Below are positions 44,552-57,646 of a stretch of 64,000 bases of DNA, in pieces. Source of the stretch: Papaver somniferum (Eukaryota > Streptophyta > Magnoliopsida > Ranunculales > Papaveraceae); NCBI RefSeq assembly GCF_003573695.1, contig NC_039361.1:39229393-39293392 (forward strand), written 5' to 3'. Positions within the stretch are counted from its first letter, which is position 1; every line of letters starts with the position of its first letter. The position numbers were made by a program, and so were the translations under genes. The notes under the pieces are model-generated. The model was not told where the DNA came from, ran no database searches, and was given only the letters and a program-made list of their open reading frames with translations.

Positions 44552-46467
44552 TGGTGTGACAAGCAAAGACACACAAAAGCTTGCAAGTATACAAGGCCAA
44601 GTTATGATATAGAAGGTAAGCAGGGGGTCAGTCCACAGGGAGTGGGAGCATACAAGAGAAACCTAAGCTAACAATGGTGACAATGCACTATGGCAGTGAG
44701 CAAAGCAAGGTAAATGGCATGAACCAAGGATGCAAGGTAAAGCAGCAAAGAAACAGCTAAGAAAACAGCAAGGTAAATCAGCAAAGAACCAAGGCTTGGA
44801 AGCCAAGGGCAAGGTGAGGATTGTGCACTGATTTCAGTGCACAGAAGGCTTCAAAGTGCAAGAAAAAAAAGGCAAGAAAATAAACTGAATTGAAAGCACA
44901 CAGAACTGAAATGTAAGTGACTGAGAAGGGATTGGTGGTTAAGCCAAGGCTTAGGATCCACCTTGTGTCCTAATCAAATGACATGTTTCTAGGTTGAGTT
45001 TGATCCTATGCATACATCTAGAAATAGAAGAATACTAAATTGCTCAATAGTCTGCCCCTAGCATTGGCTGTCTTTGACAGAACAGCCAATCACAGGCACT
45101 ATGTGCATTGGTATCTCCCATTTGCTAAGCAAAACAGAGCATGGAAGTAACTATCCTAGCTTCTAGTCACTTGACAGTGACAAGGCTTCAGCTGAGCCTT
45201 GGCCTGATGTGTTTAGCTCATGCTAACCATGAGTATAACTAAAGCATTCATACAACAAACTGAATTCAAATGCAACAGATAAACAGGATACACACATACA
45301 CACTATCAACTGTTGCGAAGACAGAAATTGAAAAAAATGAGAATTGATTCAATAAATGTTCATGGCTAGCCCAGAGATAGTTTATAACACAACCCAACAG
45401 TACTAATCCCACAGATTATAAATTAGGGTTCTTCCCCCTTTTCCCAAAAATCAGAAATTAGGGTTACTAATTGTTGAAAATTGAGCCTTGAAATCGAGCA
45501 CCCATGCTTTGAATCGTCCTTATGCTCCCTCCTGAATCTTCTGCTACCATTAATTTCCCTAAATCGAGATTTTTCAACCTCACCTAAGACAGTTGGTGAG
45601 AGAGGATAAAACAGCTAGGTTTAGGGGGATTGTGGGATGTTTCGGGGGATGGTTGGTAGGTTGATGGTTGATGGTGAATGGTGGAGTGATTGGGGAAAGG
45701 ATGGTGGAGTGATTTGGGGGAGAAGATGGTGGAGTGATTTGGGGGAAGGGTCACTGTTGCAGGAGAGGGGAAGAAGAAGAAGAAAGAGGAGAAGAATGGG
45801 TCGATAGTTTAGGGTAAGGTATAGGTTGCTAGGGTGTTGAGCAGGTGTAGAGGATTTTGATGTTTCGCGAAGCTGGACCGATGGATGGGAAGATGGCAGA
45901 ACAATCTGACGGCGAGATGGAGTGAAGCTTGTAGCGACCGCTGGATTATATAATACAACAAAATCAACGACGCCAGATGGAGTTAGGTGTTGTAGTGTTA
46001 GGCGGAGATATCAAACTTCGATGCACAGCAAGGGAGCGACCGTCGGATGCTTCTGAGAACTGATCTGACGGCTGAAGACGCAAGCGGGTATGGATTTGGG
46101 TTTTAGGCTTTTGGGTATAGAATATGGGTTTGGGAAATGAGTTTGGGCTTGGAAAACCTTGAGCCCACTTCTTCTTTAAGAACAACTTTCTTCTTCTTGA
46201 GCCCATTTCCAGCTTTTTGGACGTGCGCTCCATTCTTTGCGGCTTCCTTGCGTAATTTCTCCCGGCTTTTCACCACTTTTCTGCTCTTTTGCTCCGCAAC
46301 TCATCCAACTTTATTTATTACCTAAAAATGCAAAATTAAGTAAGAAAAATATTTATTCTTGAAAACAATGAAAATACAGAATATGGGATAAAATGTAGAA
46401 TTAATGCAAAAGATGAGTTAAATGCCAACAAAAAGGGATAAATATATACATTATTTGGCACTCATCA
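44552..46467 (-). repeat. LTR-C of the array, TATA region altered
   Basis: 1916 bp with the same ends as LTR-A. Around 45401-45415 the bases that form the minus-strand TATAAATA in the other LTRs are missing, leaving GTACTAATCCC. If real, this shared LTR lacks the core promoter. The U3 repeat zone near 45640-45750 is also rearranged. Confidence 0.9.
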
Positions 46468-46507
46468 AATACCCCCAAACCTGAATTTTACTTGTCCTCA
46501 AGTAAAA
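46468..46507 (-). promoter_or_regulatory. Unit 3 PPT and hairpin
   Basis: PPT 46468-46482 and hairpin 46486-46507, identical to unit 1. Confidence 0.8.
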
Positions 46508-47094
46508 CAAAACTAAGGAAATCCTAACTATACCACTGTCGCTGGTCTCTCGAATGCATTTAGCGTATGCACTAAGCCTTTTAAACCACTAAGTGTCCCT
46601 AGTGGACGAGTTGAAGTCTCGTGAAGGTTTGCTTAGAACGTACCTACAAAGTTCTAGGTCAAAATATAAGCTCAGATTCCATCAAATGTGACATGTGCAA
46701 AACAGTTTAAGCTCACAGCAAAATGGAGATGTCAATCTAGCTATCGAAGGCACAATCCTAGCACTGATAACAAAAAAAGACATGTGATAAGAGTGTAAAG
46801 TGTATCTACACATGTGTAAAGAAAGATCTGAAGTTATGACTACTAATCACCAAGAGATAGTTTCTCAGGCTAAGAACTGAGGTCGAAATCTAGCTAGCTG
46901 TCCGGACTTTACGAGAATTGTGAATGAGTTGGAGGTATTTCACAATTACTCGCGTTGTACATCAATGGCATACACCCTCCTTGCTTATTACAATGAAACA
47001 ACAAAATGACTCTTTACATGACTCTTATTTACATTGACTATTCTCTTTTTATTTTTGGAACAAGAGATGATGGAATTGATAAATACTTGATTTT

Positions 47095-47126
<32 letters not shown>

Positions 47127-47999
47127 AAGGAAACACTTTTGATACATATACAAAAGGAAACAAAAATTACATGACACTTTGCAAGAGGTAGCCCTTTTTG
47201 ATGCACCCAGTTAAATTCGATGGTTGTCTTTCTTAATGTAACCTCCACCTTCTATCCCAACCAACCAAAGAACAAGCTAGTCAAGTTTCGTTCAGTATTC
47301 TAAAGTGATTGGCAATCGTAACTTCCTATCAAACACCTTGAAGATCGAGGCCATACATGTATTGGTAGATCGTGCGCGTGCAAATTTCTTATCACTATGT
47401 GAATTGTGCTAGAATCAGGGTGCCTAAATATCTAGACTAAGACTCCTAATAAAATACATATTTGCACAAGAGTCAACATTTCAAGGTAAATGAGCTCCAT
47501 TTTTATGATTTTTTTTTAATTTTTTTTTTGATTTTTTAATTTTTTTTGGAATTTTTCAATTTTTTCAAAAAAGAAGGAGTTCGTTTTCAATTATGGCAAA
47601 TTATCATGGTATCTACTCTATACCCCCAAACCTAAACTAAACATTGTCCTCAATGTTTCAAAATATGGAAAGAATTATAAAACATATGAAGAGGAACATG
47701 CTGAGTAGAGTAAAAGGAGAGAGAATACCCGATTGTACGGCGGCAGCTCGATTAAAACTCCGTTATTCAAGGCAAAAATCCATCATATTAGGAGTCACAA
47801 TGGATGAGCACAAATATATACAAAAGGAAATTTAACTAACACATTATCTACAAGAAAATTTGGTTTTTAATGGGATTGGACTTTTTGGAAAAAATTTGGT
47901 TTTGTTGGGAACATTTGGTTTTGATGGGAAAACAAAAATTTTGGTTTTTAGGGAAAATTTGGAAAACTTTTTGGTTATTTAGGGAAAGAGTGGACCAGT
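46508..47999 (-). other. Unit 3 spacer with second PPT-like module
   Basis: Non-coding. The second tract and hairpin are at 47619-47658 and the T-run at about 47101-47126. Confidence 0.7.
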
Positions 48000-50900
48000 T
48001 TAGTCCACATAGACTGGGTCCTCCAGGTTGGTTGTTTCAATGTCGGGTGGAAATGGCTCAAGGAATGGCTTTAATCTCTGCCCGTTGACTTTGAAAACGT
48101 TCTTGTTGGAGACATCCTCCAGCTCTACAGCTCCATGAGGAAAAACTGTGCGTACTAGGTACGGACCCTTCCATCTGGAACGCAGTTTTCCTGGAAAAAG
48201 ATGTAATCGGGAGTCATACAGCAAGACTTTCTGACCAGGAGTGAAGGATTTGCGTAGAATACGCTTGTCATGAAACATCTTCATCTTCTGCTTGTACAGC
48301 TTGGCACTGTCATAAGCCTCATTTCTCAATTCTTCCAACTCGTTGAGTTGAAGTTTCCTTTGAATTCCAGCTTCGTCCAGAGAAAGTTCAGCTCTTTGAT
48401 TGCCCAGTAGGCACGATGTTCTAATTCCACAGGTAGATGGCACGGCTTTCCATACACTAGACGATAGGGGGACATGCCAATTGGTGTCTTATAAGCTGTT
48501 CTATAGGCCCACAAAGCATCATTCAATCTCAATGACCAATCTTTCCTGGACGGGTTGACCGTCTTCTCCAGAATGTGCTTAATTTCCCTATTAGACACTT
48601 CCACTTGTCCACTAGTCTGAGGGTGGTACGGAGTAGCAACCTTGTGAGTTATGCCATACTTGCGTACTAAAGACTCAAAGTACTTGTTACGAAAATGTGA
48701 ACCGCCGTCACTGATGATAGCTCTAGGGGTACCAAAACGTGAAAATATGTTCTCCTTTAGAAATGAAAGTACCACCTTGTGGTCATTTGTTCTGGTTGCT
48801 ATGGCTTCTACCCACTTAGAAACGTAATCAACTGCGACTAGGATGTACAACTTGCTGTCAGACATGGGAAATGGACCCATGAAGTCTATCCCCCAAACAT
48901 CAAAAATCTCCACAATCAAAATGGGGTTCAATGGCATCATGTTTCTCCTCGAAATGCTTCCTAGCTTTTGACAGCGTTCACAAGCAACACAATAATCATG
49001 GCAATCCTTGAACAATGATGGCCAATAGAATCCACACTGCAAGATCTTTGCAGCGGTTTTCTTGGCACTGAAATGGCCTCCACATGCTTGGTCATGACAG
49101 AAAGATATCACATCTTTCTGTTCAGTGTTGGGGACACATCTCCTAATGATTTGGTCTGGCAGTACTTAAACAAATATGGGTCATCCCAAAGGAAATGTTT
49201 GACTTCAGCCAGGAATTTAGAGCGGTCTTGTCTCGACCAACGTGAGGGCATCCTACCTGTAGCGAGGTAGTTAACAATATCAGCAAACCAAGGAAGGTCT
49301 GAGATAGACATCAGCTGTTCATCTGGGAATGATTCTCTAATCAGCTCACAATTCATCAATAGACTCTAAAGTTAATCTAGACAAATGATCAGCAACCACA
49401 TTCTCACAACCTTTCTTATCACGGATTTCGAGATCGAATTCCTGTAATAAGAGTATCCATCGAATAAGGCGAGCTTTAGCATCCTTCTTGGAAAGAAGAT
49501 ACTTCAAAGCCGCATGGTCTGTGTATATGATGATCTTAGACCCTATCAGATAAGATCTAAACTTGTCTAATGCGAAAACGACGGCAAGCAATTCCTTCTC
49601 GGTAGTTGAATAATTGAGTTGGGCATCATTAAGGGTTTTGCTAGCATAGTATATCACATATGGTAGTCTATCAACTCGCTGTCCTAAAACAGCACCAACA
49701 GCATAATCAGAGGCATCACACATAAGTTCGAACGGAAGCTTCCAATCGGGTGGTCGGACTATAGGAGCGGTGGTGAGAAGGGTTTTTAATTCCTCCCATG
49801 CCTTCACACAAGCAGCATCGAAATTGAAGGCAACATCTTTGGAGAGAAGACTGCACAGAGGTCTGGAGATTTTGCTGAAATCTTTGATGAATCGCCGGTA
49901 AAAACCAGCATGACCTAGAAATGATCTGATCTCCTTCACAGAGCAAGGTTGTGGTAGATGTTGAATGAGGTCAACTTTAGCTTTATCCACTTCAATTCCT
50001 TTTTCTGAGATGATGTGTCCTAGAACTATTCCTGAATTCACCATAAAATGGCATTTTTCCCAATTTAGAACAAGGTTCTTTTCTTTACATCTGGATATCA
50101 CGAGGGCAAGATGCTTCAAACATTCGTCAAACGAGGAACCAAAAACAGAGAAATCATCCATAAAGATCTCGAGAAAACTATCTATCATGTCAGAAAAAAT
50201 GCTCATCATGCAACGCTGAAAAGTAGCAGGTGCATTACACAACCCGAAGGGCATACGTCTATAAGCAAACGTCCCAAATGGACACGTGAATGTAGTTTTT
50301 TCCTGATCTTCCGGAGCAATGTGAATTTGGTTATAACCGGAAAAGCCATCTAGAAAACAGTAGTGACTGTGTCCAGACACACGTTCTAGCATTTGGTCAA
50401 TGAAAGGGAGCGGGAAGTGATCCTTCCTTGTTACTGTGTTCAACTTCCTGTAGTCGATGCATACTCGCCATCCTGTGGTTGTACGAGTAGGGACTAATTC
50501 ATTCTTGTCGTTCTGAACTACAGTAATGCCTGACTTCTTAGGCACAACTTGAATGGGACTAACCCATTTGCTATCGGGAATTGGGTATATGATACCCGCA
50601 TCAAGTAGTTTCAGGATCTCTCCTTTGACTACATCTCTCATGTTAGGATTAAGTCTCCTTTGCATTTCCCTCGATGGTTTGGCATTCTCTTCAAGGTTAA
50701 TGTGGTGCATGCAAATGGTGGGACTAATTCCTTTGAGATCTGAGATGGTCCATCCTAAGGCCTCTTTGTGTTCCTTAAGTACTTCTAAAAGCTTACTTTC
50801 CTGTTCCGTGTCTAAACATGATGAAATAATGACAGGTAAAGTATCAGAAGAACCTAGGAATGCGTACTTCAACGTACTAGGCAATGTTTTCAATTCAAGC

Positions 50901-51206
50901 TTGGGTGGCTCAACAATGGATGGAATAAGCTTGGAATCAGAGAGTAGGGTGGTTCCACTTCATATTTCCTTTCAGTGACGTCCATTTGAGGTACAGATTC
51001 GAGCAGAGATAGGACGTCACTACAGTATGCATCATCATAGGAATCAGGGTTAAAGTTCTCCATACATGCTTGAAAGGGGTCGACGGATAGAATGTTAGTC
51101 AACGAATCTTGCATTAATCCTTCAATCATATTAACTTCATGCACATCATCATCATCAAGATTCACAGGTTGTTGACTAATATCGAACACATTCAATTCTA
51201 CCGTCA
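48000..51206 (-). pseudogene. Unit 3 RT, RNase H and integrase
   Basis: The best-preserved RT in the array. A 515-codon stretch (50893-49346) spans all RT blocks, including [24 protein letters not shown] and FMDDFSVFG, and the RNase H through VVADHLSRL. It continues in 49359-49108, 49111-48326 (integrase zinc part and D, D, E blocks) and 48443-48000 (tail). Breaks lie near 49350, 49160 and 48382. Confidence 0.9.
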
Positions 51207-53409
51207 TGTTACCAAAAGACAGTTTCAACACTCCATTACGACAATTAATGATCGCGTTGGACGTAGCCAAGAAAGGACGTCCTAAGATGACAGGAATGTG
51301 ACAGTCTGGGTTTTGTACAGGTTGAGTGTCTAAGACAATGAAGTCTACGGGAAAATAGAATTTGTCAACCTTGATCAAAACTTCGACCACTCCACGAGGA
51401 ATCTTGACAGATCGGTCTGCCAGTTGTAGAGTGATAGATGTTGGTTTCAACTCCCCAAGACCTAACTGCTCATAAACAGAATATGGCAGTAGGTTAACAC
51501 TTGCACCTAGGTCTAATAACGCTTTATTGACCGTGTGTTCTCCTATAGTGCAAGAAATTGTTGGACATCCTGGATCCCTAAACTTGGGTGGAGTTTTGTT
51601 CAGAATGATGGAACTCACCTGCTCAGCTAAGAAAGCACGTTTTTGCACATTGAGCTTGCGCTTTTGAGTACACAAGTCTTTGAGGAATTTGGCATAAGCA
51701 GGGATTTGCTTGATTGCTTCAAGAAAAGGAATGTTGATGTTGACTCTCTTGAACAGATCTAACATCTCATTGTAATGGGTACTTTTCTGTTGATAGATCA
51801 ATCTTTGAGGAAATGGGGCAACAGGAGAATGAGTTGGCAAAGGGACATTCACAGCAGTAGAATTGTCAGATTTTCCAACTTGCTCAGATTCTTTGGTTTT
51901 CTGGGGTTGTGGAGACACGTGGAATTTGTATCAGATTCATTAGGTTCGCCCACGTTGTTCTCGATGACTTTACCACTTCGGAGGGTGGTAATGGCATGGA
52001 TTTGATCAGGTGAGGTTTCAGTGCAGGATGTTGTGCCTGTTTGAAATATCCTCTTTGGATTTTGTTGGGGTTGGCTCGGAAGTTTACCCTTTTCTCTCTC
52101 ACATTTGATCCATCTTTTGATCTAGATTTTTCTGACTTTGCATCAAACTCTGGAACATTTCCTCTAGGGTGGATAATCTCTTGTCGGTATTGTGTTGAGG
52201 ATATGATTGTTGTTGAGAGTTTGATTGTTGTTGAGGGTTTCTCGGGTGTTGATAACCTTGATTGTTCTGATATCCCTGATTGTTTTGATAGCTCTGATTG
52301 GGTTGAGATGGTCCTCCTGAGTGGGTCCTTTTGACCATGAAAAGTTAGGGTGGTTTCTCCATCCTGGATTGTAGGTCTGTGAATAAGGGTTATGCTCTGG
52401 TTTTTGAAACATGGCATGTGCCTGTTCAAGCCTAGACTCCTGGACTGCAAGCAAATGGACAATTTTGGAATTGATGGTTGGGGTCGTTACAAGCAGCAAA
52501 CAGACGAAGCGACATGTTCTCGGAGAGTAGTGGTGGAAGGTTTTGAATTTTTATGTAGTTCTAACTCTTCTAATCTCCTAACTATTGATGCCATGTTTGC
52601 TCTTCCCTCAAAATCCGCTTCAATCCTAAAAGCCTTTGCTTCGGATGTAGTCTTTCTGGTTTCACGGATGGATTCCCACTGTTGCGTCTTTTCAGCTACT
52701 TCAATCAAGAAGTCCCAAGACGCGTCAGCAGTTTTATCTACGAATAGACCATTACACATCGACTCAACCGTTGTTCGGGTGGACACATCTAGACCTTCAT
52801 ACAAAATTTGCACAAGTCTCCATTTTTCAAAACCATGATGGGGACATTGGAGCAATAATTCATTGAATCTCTCCAGGTATCTAGCTAAGGTCTCACCTTC
52901 TAATTGCACAAAGCTATTCAGACTTTGACGAATTGTCGCAGTCTTGTGGTTCGGGAAAAACTTTTTGAAAAACTCCTTTATGAGGTCATCCCATGTCATG
53001 ATGGATTGAGGCTGTAAAGCATAGAGCCAGGCCTTTGCCTTATCTTTCAGGGAGAAAGGAAAAAGCCTTAACTTAGGGTTTCGTCGGACATTTGAGTGAA
53101 ACGCAGAGTTCCACAAATTTCCTCGAATTCTCTCACGTGGTGGTACGGGTTTTCATTCTCAACACCTCTAAAAATAGGAAGCATCTGTATTGTGCTTGAT
53201 TTCAGCTCATAATGGCCATTAGCCTCGGGTAGCACAATACAAGAAGGTTGACTGGCTCTAGTTGGGTACATATAATCCTTGAGGGTACGGGGTTCTCCCA
53301 TTGTTTCTGGTTGATCTGGACTGTCTCCCTCAGAACTTAGAATTTCGATAGGTTCGTCTGGGTTAATTCTAACAAGTCTGTTTGTTTGGTCTCTGTAGGT
53401 CACAATCAT
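51207..53409 (-). pseudogene. Unit 3 gag and protease
   Basis: Stretches are 53409-53068 (start), 53116-52487 (capsid core) and 51918-50890 (protease plus linker). The zinc knuckle is damaged by losses near 52495 and 52457. A three-base loss near 51381 (one Asp codon) keeps the protease frame open. Breaks lie near 53074, 52495, 52315, 52100 and 51917. Confidence 0.85.
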
Positions 53410-54166
53410 GTCCTAGTAGGTACCTTAACTAACATTTAGTCAGAGCAATCGGAAACAATTTGGCCCACAAGGGTTATGAAGATTTGGTTTTGAATGGGTT
53501 TGGTTTAACAAGGGATTTTGTTTTTGGTTTAAAATTGGGCTTTGGAAAAAAATTTTGAACTAAACCTAGCATAAATTAGCACAACTCATAAAAGAAAATA
53601 AAAACAATAATAATAATTAAGACAAGCCCATAAAAGAAAAAAGAAAAATAAAAGAAAAAAAAAAAAAAAAAAAAAAAAAATAATTACAGTCCCAAATAAA
53701 AAAAAAAAAAAAGAAAATAAATAAAAATTATTACAATCCCAAATAAATAATTAAATTAATTATTACAAGCCCGAATTTGAATTTAAATGAGGCCCAAGTG
53801 GGTTAACTCATGGGTTAGGCTTACTTTTTTTGGAGGGAAGCCCAAAAATAGGCTTTTAGTCCCCTTTTAGTTGCACAGCCCAGTTGGGCTTTAGGATCGT
53901 CCTAAGCAGCTCACGTCAAGCCCAGCAGCAACAGGTGGAGCAGAGCCCAGCAGAACTGCAGCGAAGCCACAGCAGGTGCAAGCCCAGAGCCCAGCAGGCT
54001 TTGGCAGCAGCACAGCAGCAGCAGCAGCTTGGCAGAGGAAAGCACCAACAGCAGCAGCAACAGAGGCTTTGCTTTGGCTTGGCAGCAGCACAGCAGCAGC
54101 ACAGCAGCAGCAGCAGCTCAGCAGGAAGGCAAACGCAGCGCTCAGGAACAGCAGATGGCAGTACCA
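53410..54166 (-). other. Unit 3 leader
   Basis: A-runs at 53656-53715, CAG-rich zone 53920-54120 with many single-base losses relative to units 1, 2 and 4. No gene. Confidence 0.7.
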
Positions 54167-54184
54167 TCCCCGGCAGCGGCGCCA
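54167..54184 (-). promoter_or_regulatory. Primer-binding site, unit 3
   Basis: Identical 18-mer, followed by LTR-D after seven bases. Confidence 0.85.
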
Positions 54185-54191
54185 AAAAACT

Positions 54192-56099
54192 TGTGTGACA
54201 AGCAAAGACACACAAAAGCTTGCAAGTATACAAGGCCAAGTTATGATATAGAAGGTAAGCAGGGGGTCAGTCCACAGGGAGTGGGAGCATACAAGAGAAA
54301 CTAAGCTACAATGGTGACATGCACTATGGCAGTGAGCAAAGCAGGTAAATGGCATGAACCAAGGATGCAAGTAAAGAGCAGAAACAGTAAGAAACAGCAA
54401 GGAAATCAGCAAAGAACCAAGGCTTGGAAGCCAAGGGCAAGGTGAGGATTGTGCACTGATTTCAGTGCACAGAGGCTTCAAAGTGCAAGAAAAAAAGGCA
54501 AGAAAATAACTGAATTGAAAGCACACAGAACTGAAAATGTAAGTTGACTGAGAAGGGATTGGTGGTAAGCCAAGGCTTAGGATCCACCTTGTGTCCTAAT
54601 CAAATGACATGTTTCAGGTTGAGTTTGATCCTATGCATACATCTAGAAATGAAGAATACTAAATTGCTCAATAGTCTGCCCCTAGCATTGGCTGTCTTTT
54701 GACAGCACAGCCAATCACAGGCACTTGTGCATTGGTATCTCCCATTTGCTCAAGCAAAACAGAGCAGGAAGAACTATACCAGCTTCTAGTCACTTGACAG
54801 TGCACAAGGCTTCAGCTGAGCCTTGGCCTGGTGTGTTTAGCCATGCTAACCATGAGTATACTAAAGCATTCATACAACAAACTGATTCAAATGCAACAGA
54901 TAAACAGGATACACACATACACACTATCAACTGTTGCTAAGACAGAAATTGAAAAAATGAGAATTGATTCAATAAATTGTTCACTGGCTAGCCCAGAGAT
55001 AGTTTATAACACAACCCAACAGTACATATTTATACCCACAGATTAAAATTAGGGTTCTTCCCCTTTTCCCAAAAATCAGAAATTAGGGTTACCTAATTTG
55101 TTGAAAATTGAGCCTTGAAATCGAGCACCCATGCTTTGAATCGTCCTTATGCTCCCTCCTGAATCTTCTGCTACCATTAATTTCCCTAAATCGAGATGTT
55201 TTATCAACCTCACCTAAGACAGTTGGTGAGAGAGGATAAAACAGCTAGGTTTAGGGGTTGTTTGGGGGTTTGTTCTGTCGGGTGATGGTGGAGGTTATGG
55301 TGATGGTTGAATGATTTGGGGAAAGGATGGTGGAGTGATTTGGGGGAGAAGATGGTGGAGTGATTTGGGGGAAGGATCACTGTTGCAGGAGAGGGGAAGA
55401 AGAAGAAAGAAAGAGGAGAAGAATGGGTCGATAGTTTAGGGTATAGGTATAGGTTGCTAGGGTGTTGAGCAGGTGTAGAGGATTTTGATGTTTCGCGACG
55501 CTGGACCGATGGATGGGAAGATGGCAGAACAATCTGACGGCGAGATGGAGTGAAGCTTGTAGCGACCGCTGGATTGTATAATACAACAAAATCAACGACG
55601 CCAGATGGAGTTAGGTGTTGTAGTGTTAGGCGGAGATATCAAACTTCGATGTACAGCAAGGGAGCGACCGTCGGATGCTTCTGAGAACTGATCTGACGGC
55701 TGAAGACGCAAGCGGGTATGGATTTGGGTTTTAGGCTTTTGGGTATAGAATATGGGTTTGGGAAATGAGTTTGGGCTTGGAAAACCTTGAGCCCACTTCT
55801 TCTTTAAGAACAACTTTCTTCTTCTTGAGCCCATTTCCAGCTTTTTGGACGTGCGCTCCATTCTTTGCGGCTCCTTGCGTAATTTCTCCCGGCTTTTCAC
55901 CACTTTTCTGCTCTTTTTGCTCCGCAACTCATCCAATCTTTATTTATTACCTAAAAATGCAAAAATTAAGTAAGAAAAATATTTATTCTTGAAAACAATG
56001 AAAATACAGAATATGGGATAAAATGTAGAATTAATGCATAAAAGATTAGTTAAATGCCAACAAAAAGGGGTAAATATATACATTATTTGGCACTCATCA
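54192..56099 (-). repeat. LTR-D of the array
   Basis: 1908 bp; starts TGTGTGACA with one G lost. TATAAATA on the minus strand is at 55027-55034. The first 700 bases carry an unusual number of single-base deletions relative to LTR-A and LTR-C, for example at 54310-54410. Confidence 0.9.
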
Positions 56100-56138
56100 A
56101 ATACCCCAAACCTGAATTTTACTTGTCCTCAAGTAAAA
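56100..56138 (-). promoter_or_regulatory. Unit 4 PPT and hairpin
   Basis: PPT 56100-56113 with one G fewer in the G-run; hairpin 56117-56138 is perfect. Confidence 0.8.
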
Positions 56139-56724
56139 CAAAACTAAGGAAATCCTAACTATACCACTGTCGCTGGTCTCTCGAATGCATTTAGCGTATG
56201 CACTAAGCCTTTTAAACCACTAAGTGTCCCTAGTGGACGAGTTGAAGTCTCGTGAAGGTTTGCTTAGAACGTACCTACAAAGTTCTAGGTCAAAATATAA
56301 GCTCAGATTCCATCAAATGTGACATGTGCAAAACAGTTTAAGCTCACAGCAAAATGGAGATGTCAATCTAGCTATCGAAGGCACAATCCTAGCACTGATA
56401 ACAAAAAAAAGACATGTGATAAGAGTGTAAAGTGTATCTACACATGTGTAAAGAAAGATCTGAAGTCATGACTACTAATCACCAAGAGATAGTTTCTCAG
56501 GCTAAGAACTGAGGTCGAAATCTAGCTAGCTGTCCGGACTTTACGAGAATTGTGAATGAGTTGGAGGTATTTCACAATTACTCGCGTTGTACATCAATGG
56601 CATACACCCTCCTTTCTTATTACAATGAAACAACAAAATGACTCTTTACATGACTCTTATTTACATTGACTATTCTCTTTTTATTTTGGAACAAGAGATG
56701 ATGGAATTGATAATACTTGATTTT

Positions 56725-56757
<33 letters not shown>

Positions 56758-57646
56758 GCATAAGGAAACACTTTTGATACATAACAAAAGGAAACAAAAA
56801 TTACATGACACTTTGCAAGAGGTAGCCCTTTTTGATGCACCCAGTTAAATTCGATGGTTGTCTTTCTTAATGTAACCTCCACCTTCTATCCCAACCAACC
56901 AAAGAACAAGCTAGTCAAGTTTCGTTCAGTATTCTAAAGTGATTGGCAATCGTAACTTCCTATCAAACACCTTGAAGATCGAGGCCATACATGTATTGGT
57001 AGATCGTGCGCGTGCAAATTTCTTATCACTATGTGAATTGTGCTAGAATCAGGGTGCCTAAATATCTAGACTAAGACTCCTAATAAAAATACAAATTTGC
57101 ACAAGAGTCAACATTTCAAGGTAAATGAGCTCCATTTTTATGATTTTTTTTTAATTTTTTTATTTTGATTTTTCAATTTTTTTTGGAATTTTTCAATTTT
57201 TTTCAAAAAGAAGAAGGAGTTCGTTTTCAATTATGGCAAATTATCATGGTATCTACTCTATACCCCCAAACCTAAACTAAACATTGTCCTCAATGTTTCA
57301 AAGTATGGAAAGAATTATAAAACAATATATGAAGAGGAACATGCTGAGTAGAGTAAAAGGAGAGAGAATACCCGATTGTACGGCGGCAGCTCGATTAAAA
57401 CTCCGTTATTTCAGGCAAAAATCCATCATATTAGGAGTCACAATGGATGAGCACAATATATACACAAAGGGAAATTTAACTAACACATTATCTACAAGAA
57501 AATTTGGTTTTTAATGGGATTGGACTTTTTGGAAAAAATTTGGTTTTGTTGGGATACATTTGGTTTTGATGGGAAAACGAAAAATTTTGGTTTTTAGGGA
57601 AACATTTGGAAAACTTTTTGGTTATTTAGGGAAAGAGTGGACCAGT
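56139..57646 (-). other. Unit 4 spacer with second PPT-like module
   Basis: Non-coding. The second tract and hairpin are at 57259-57298 and the T-run at about 56731-56757. Confidence 0.7.
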
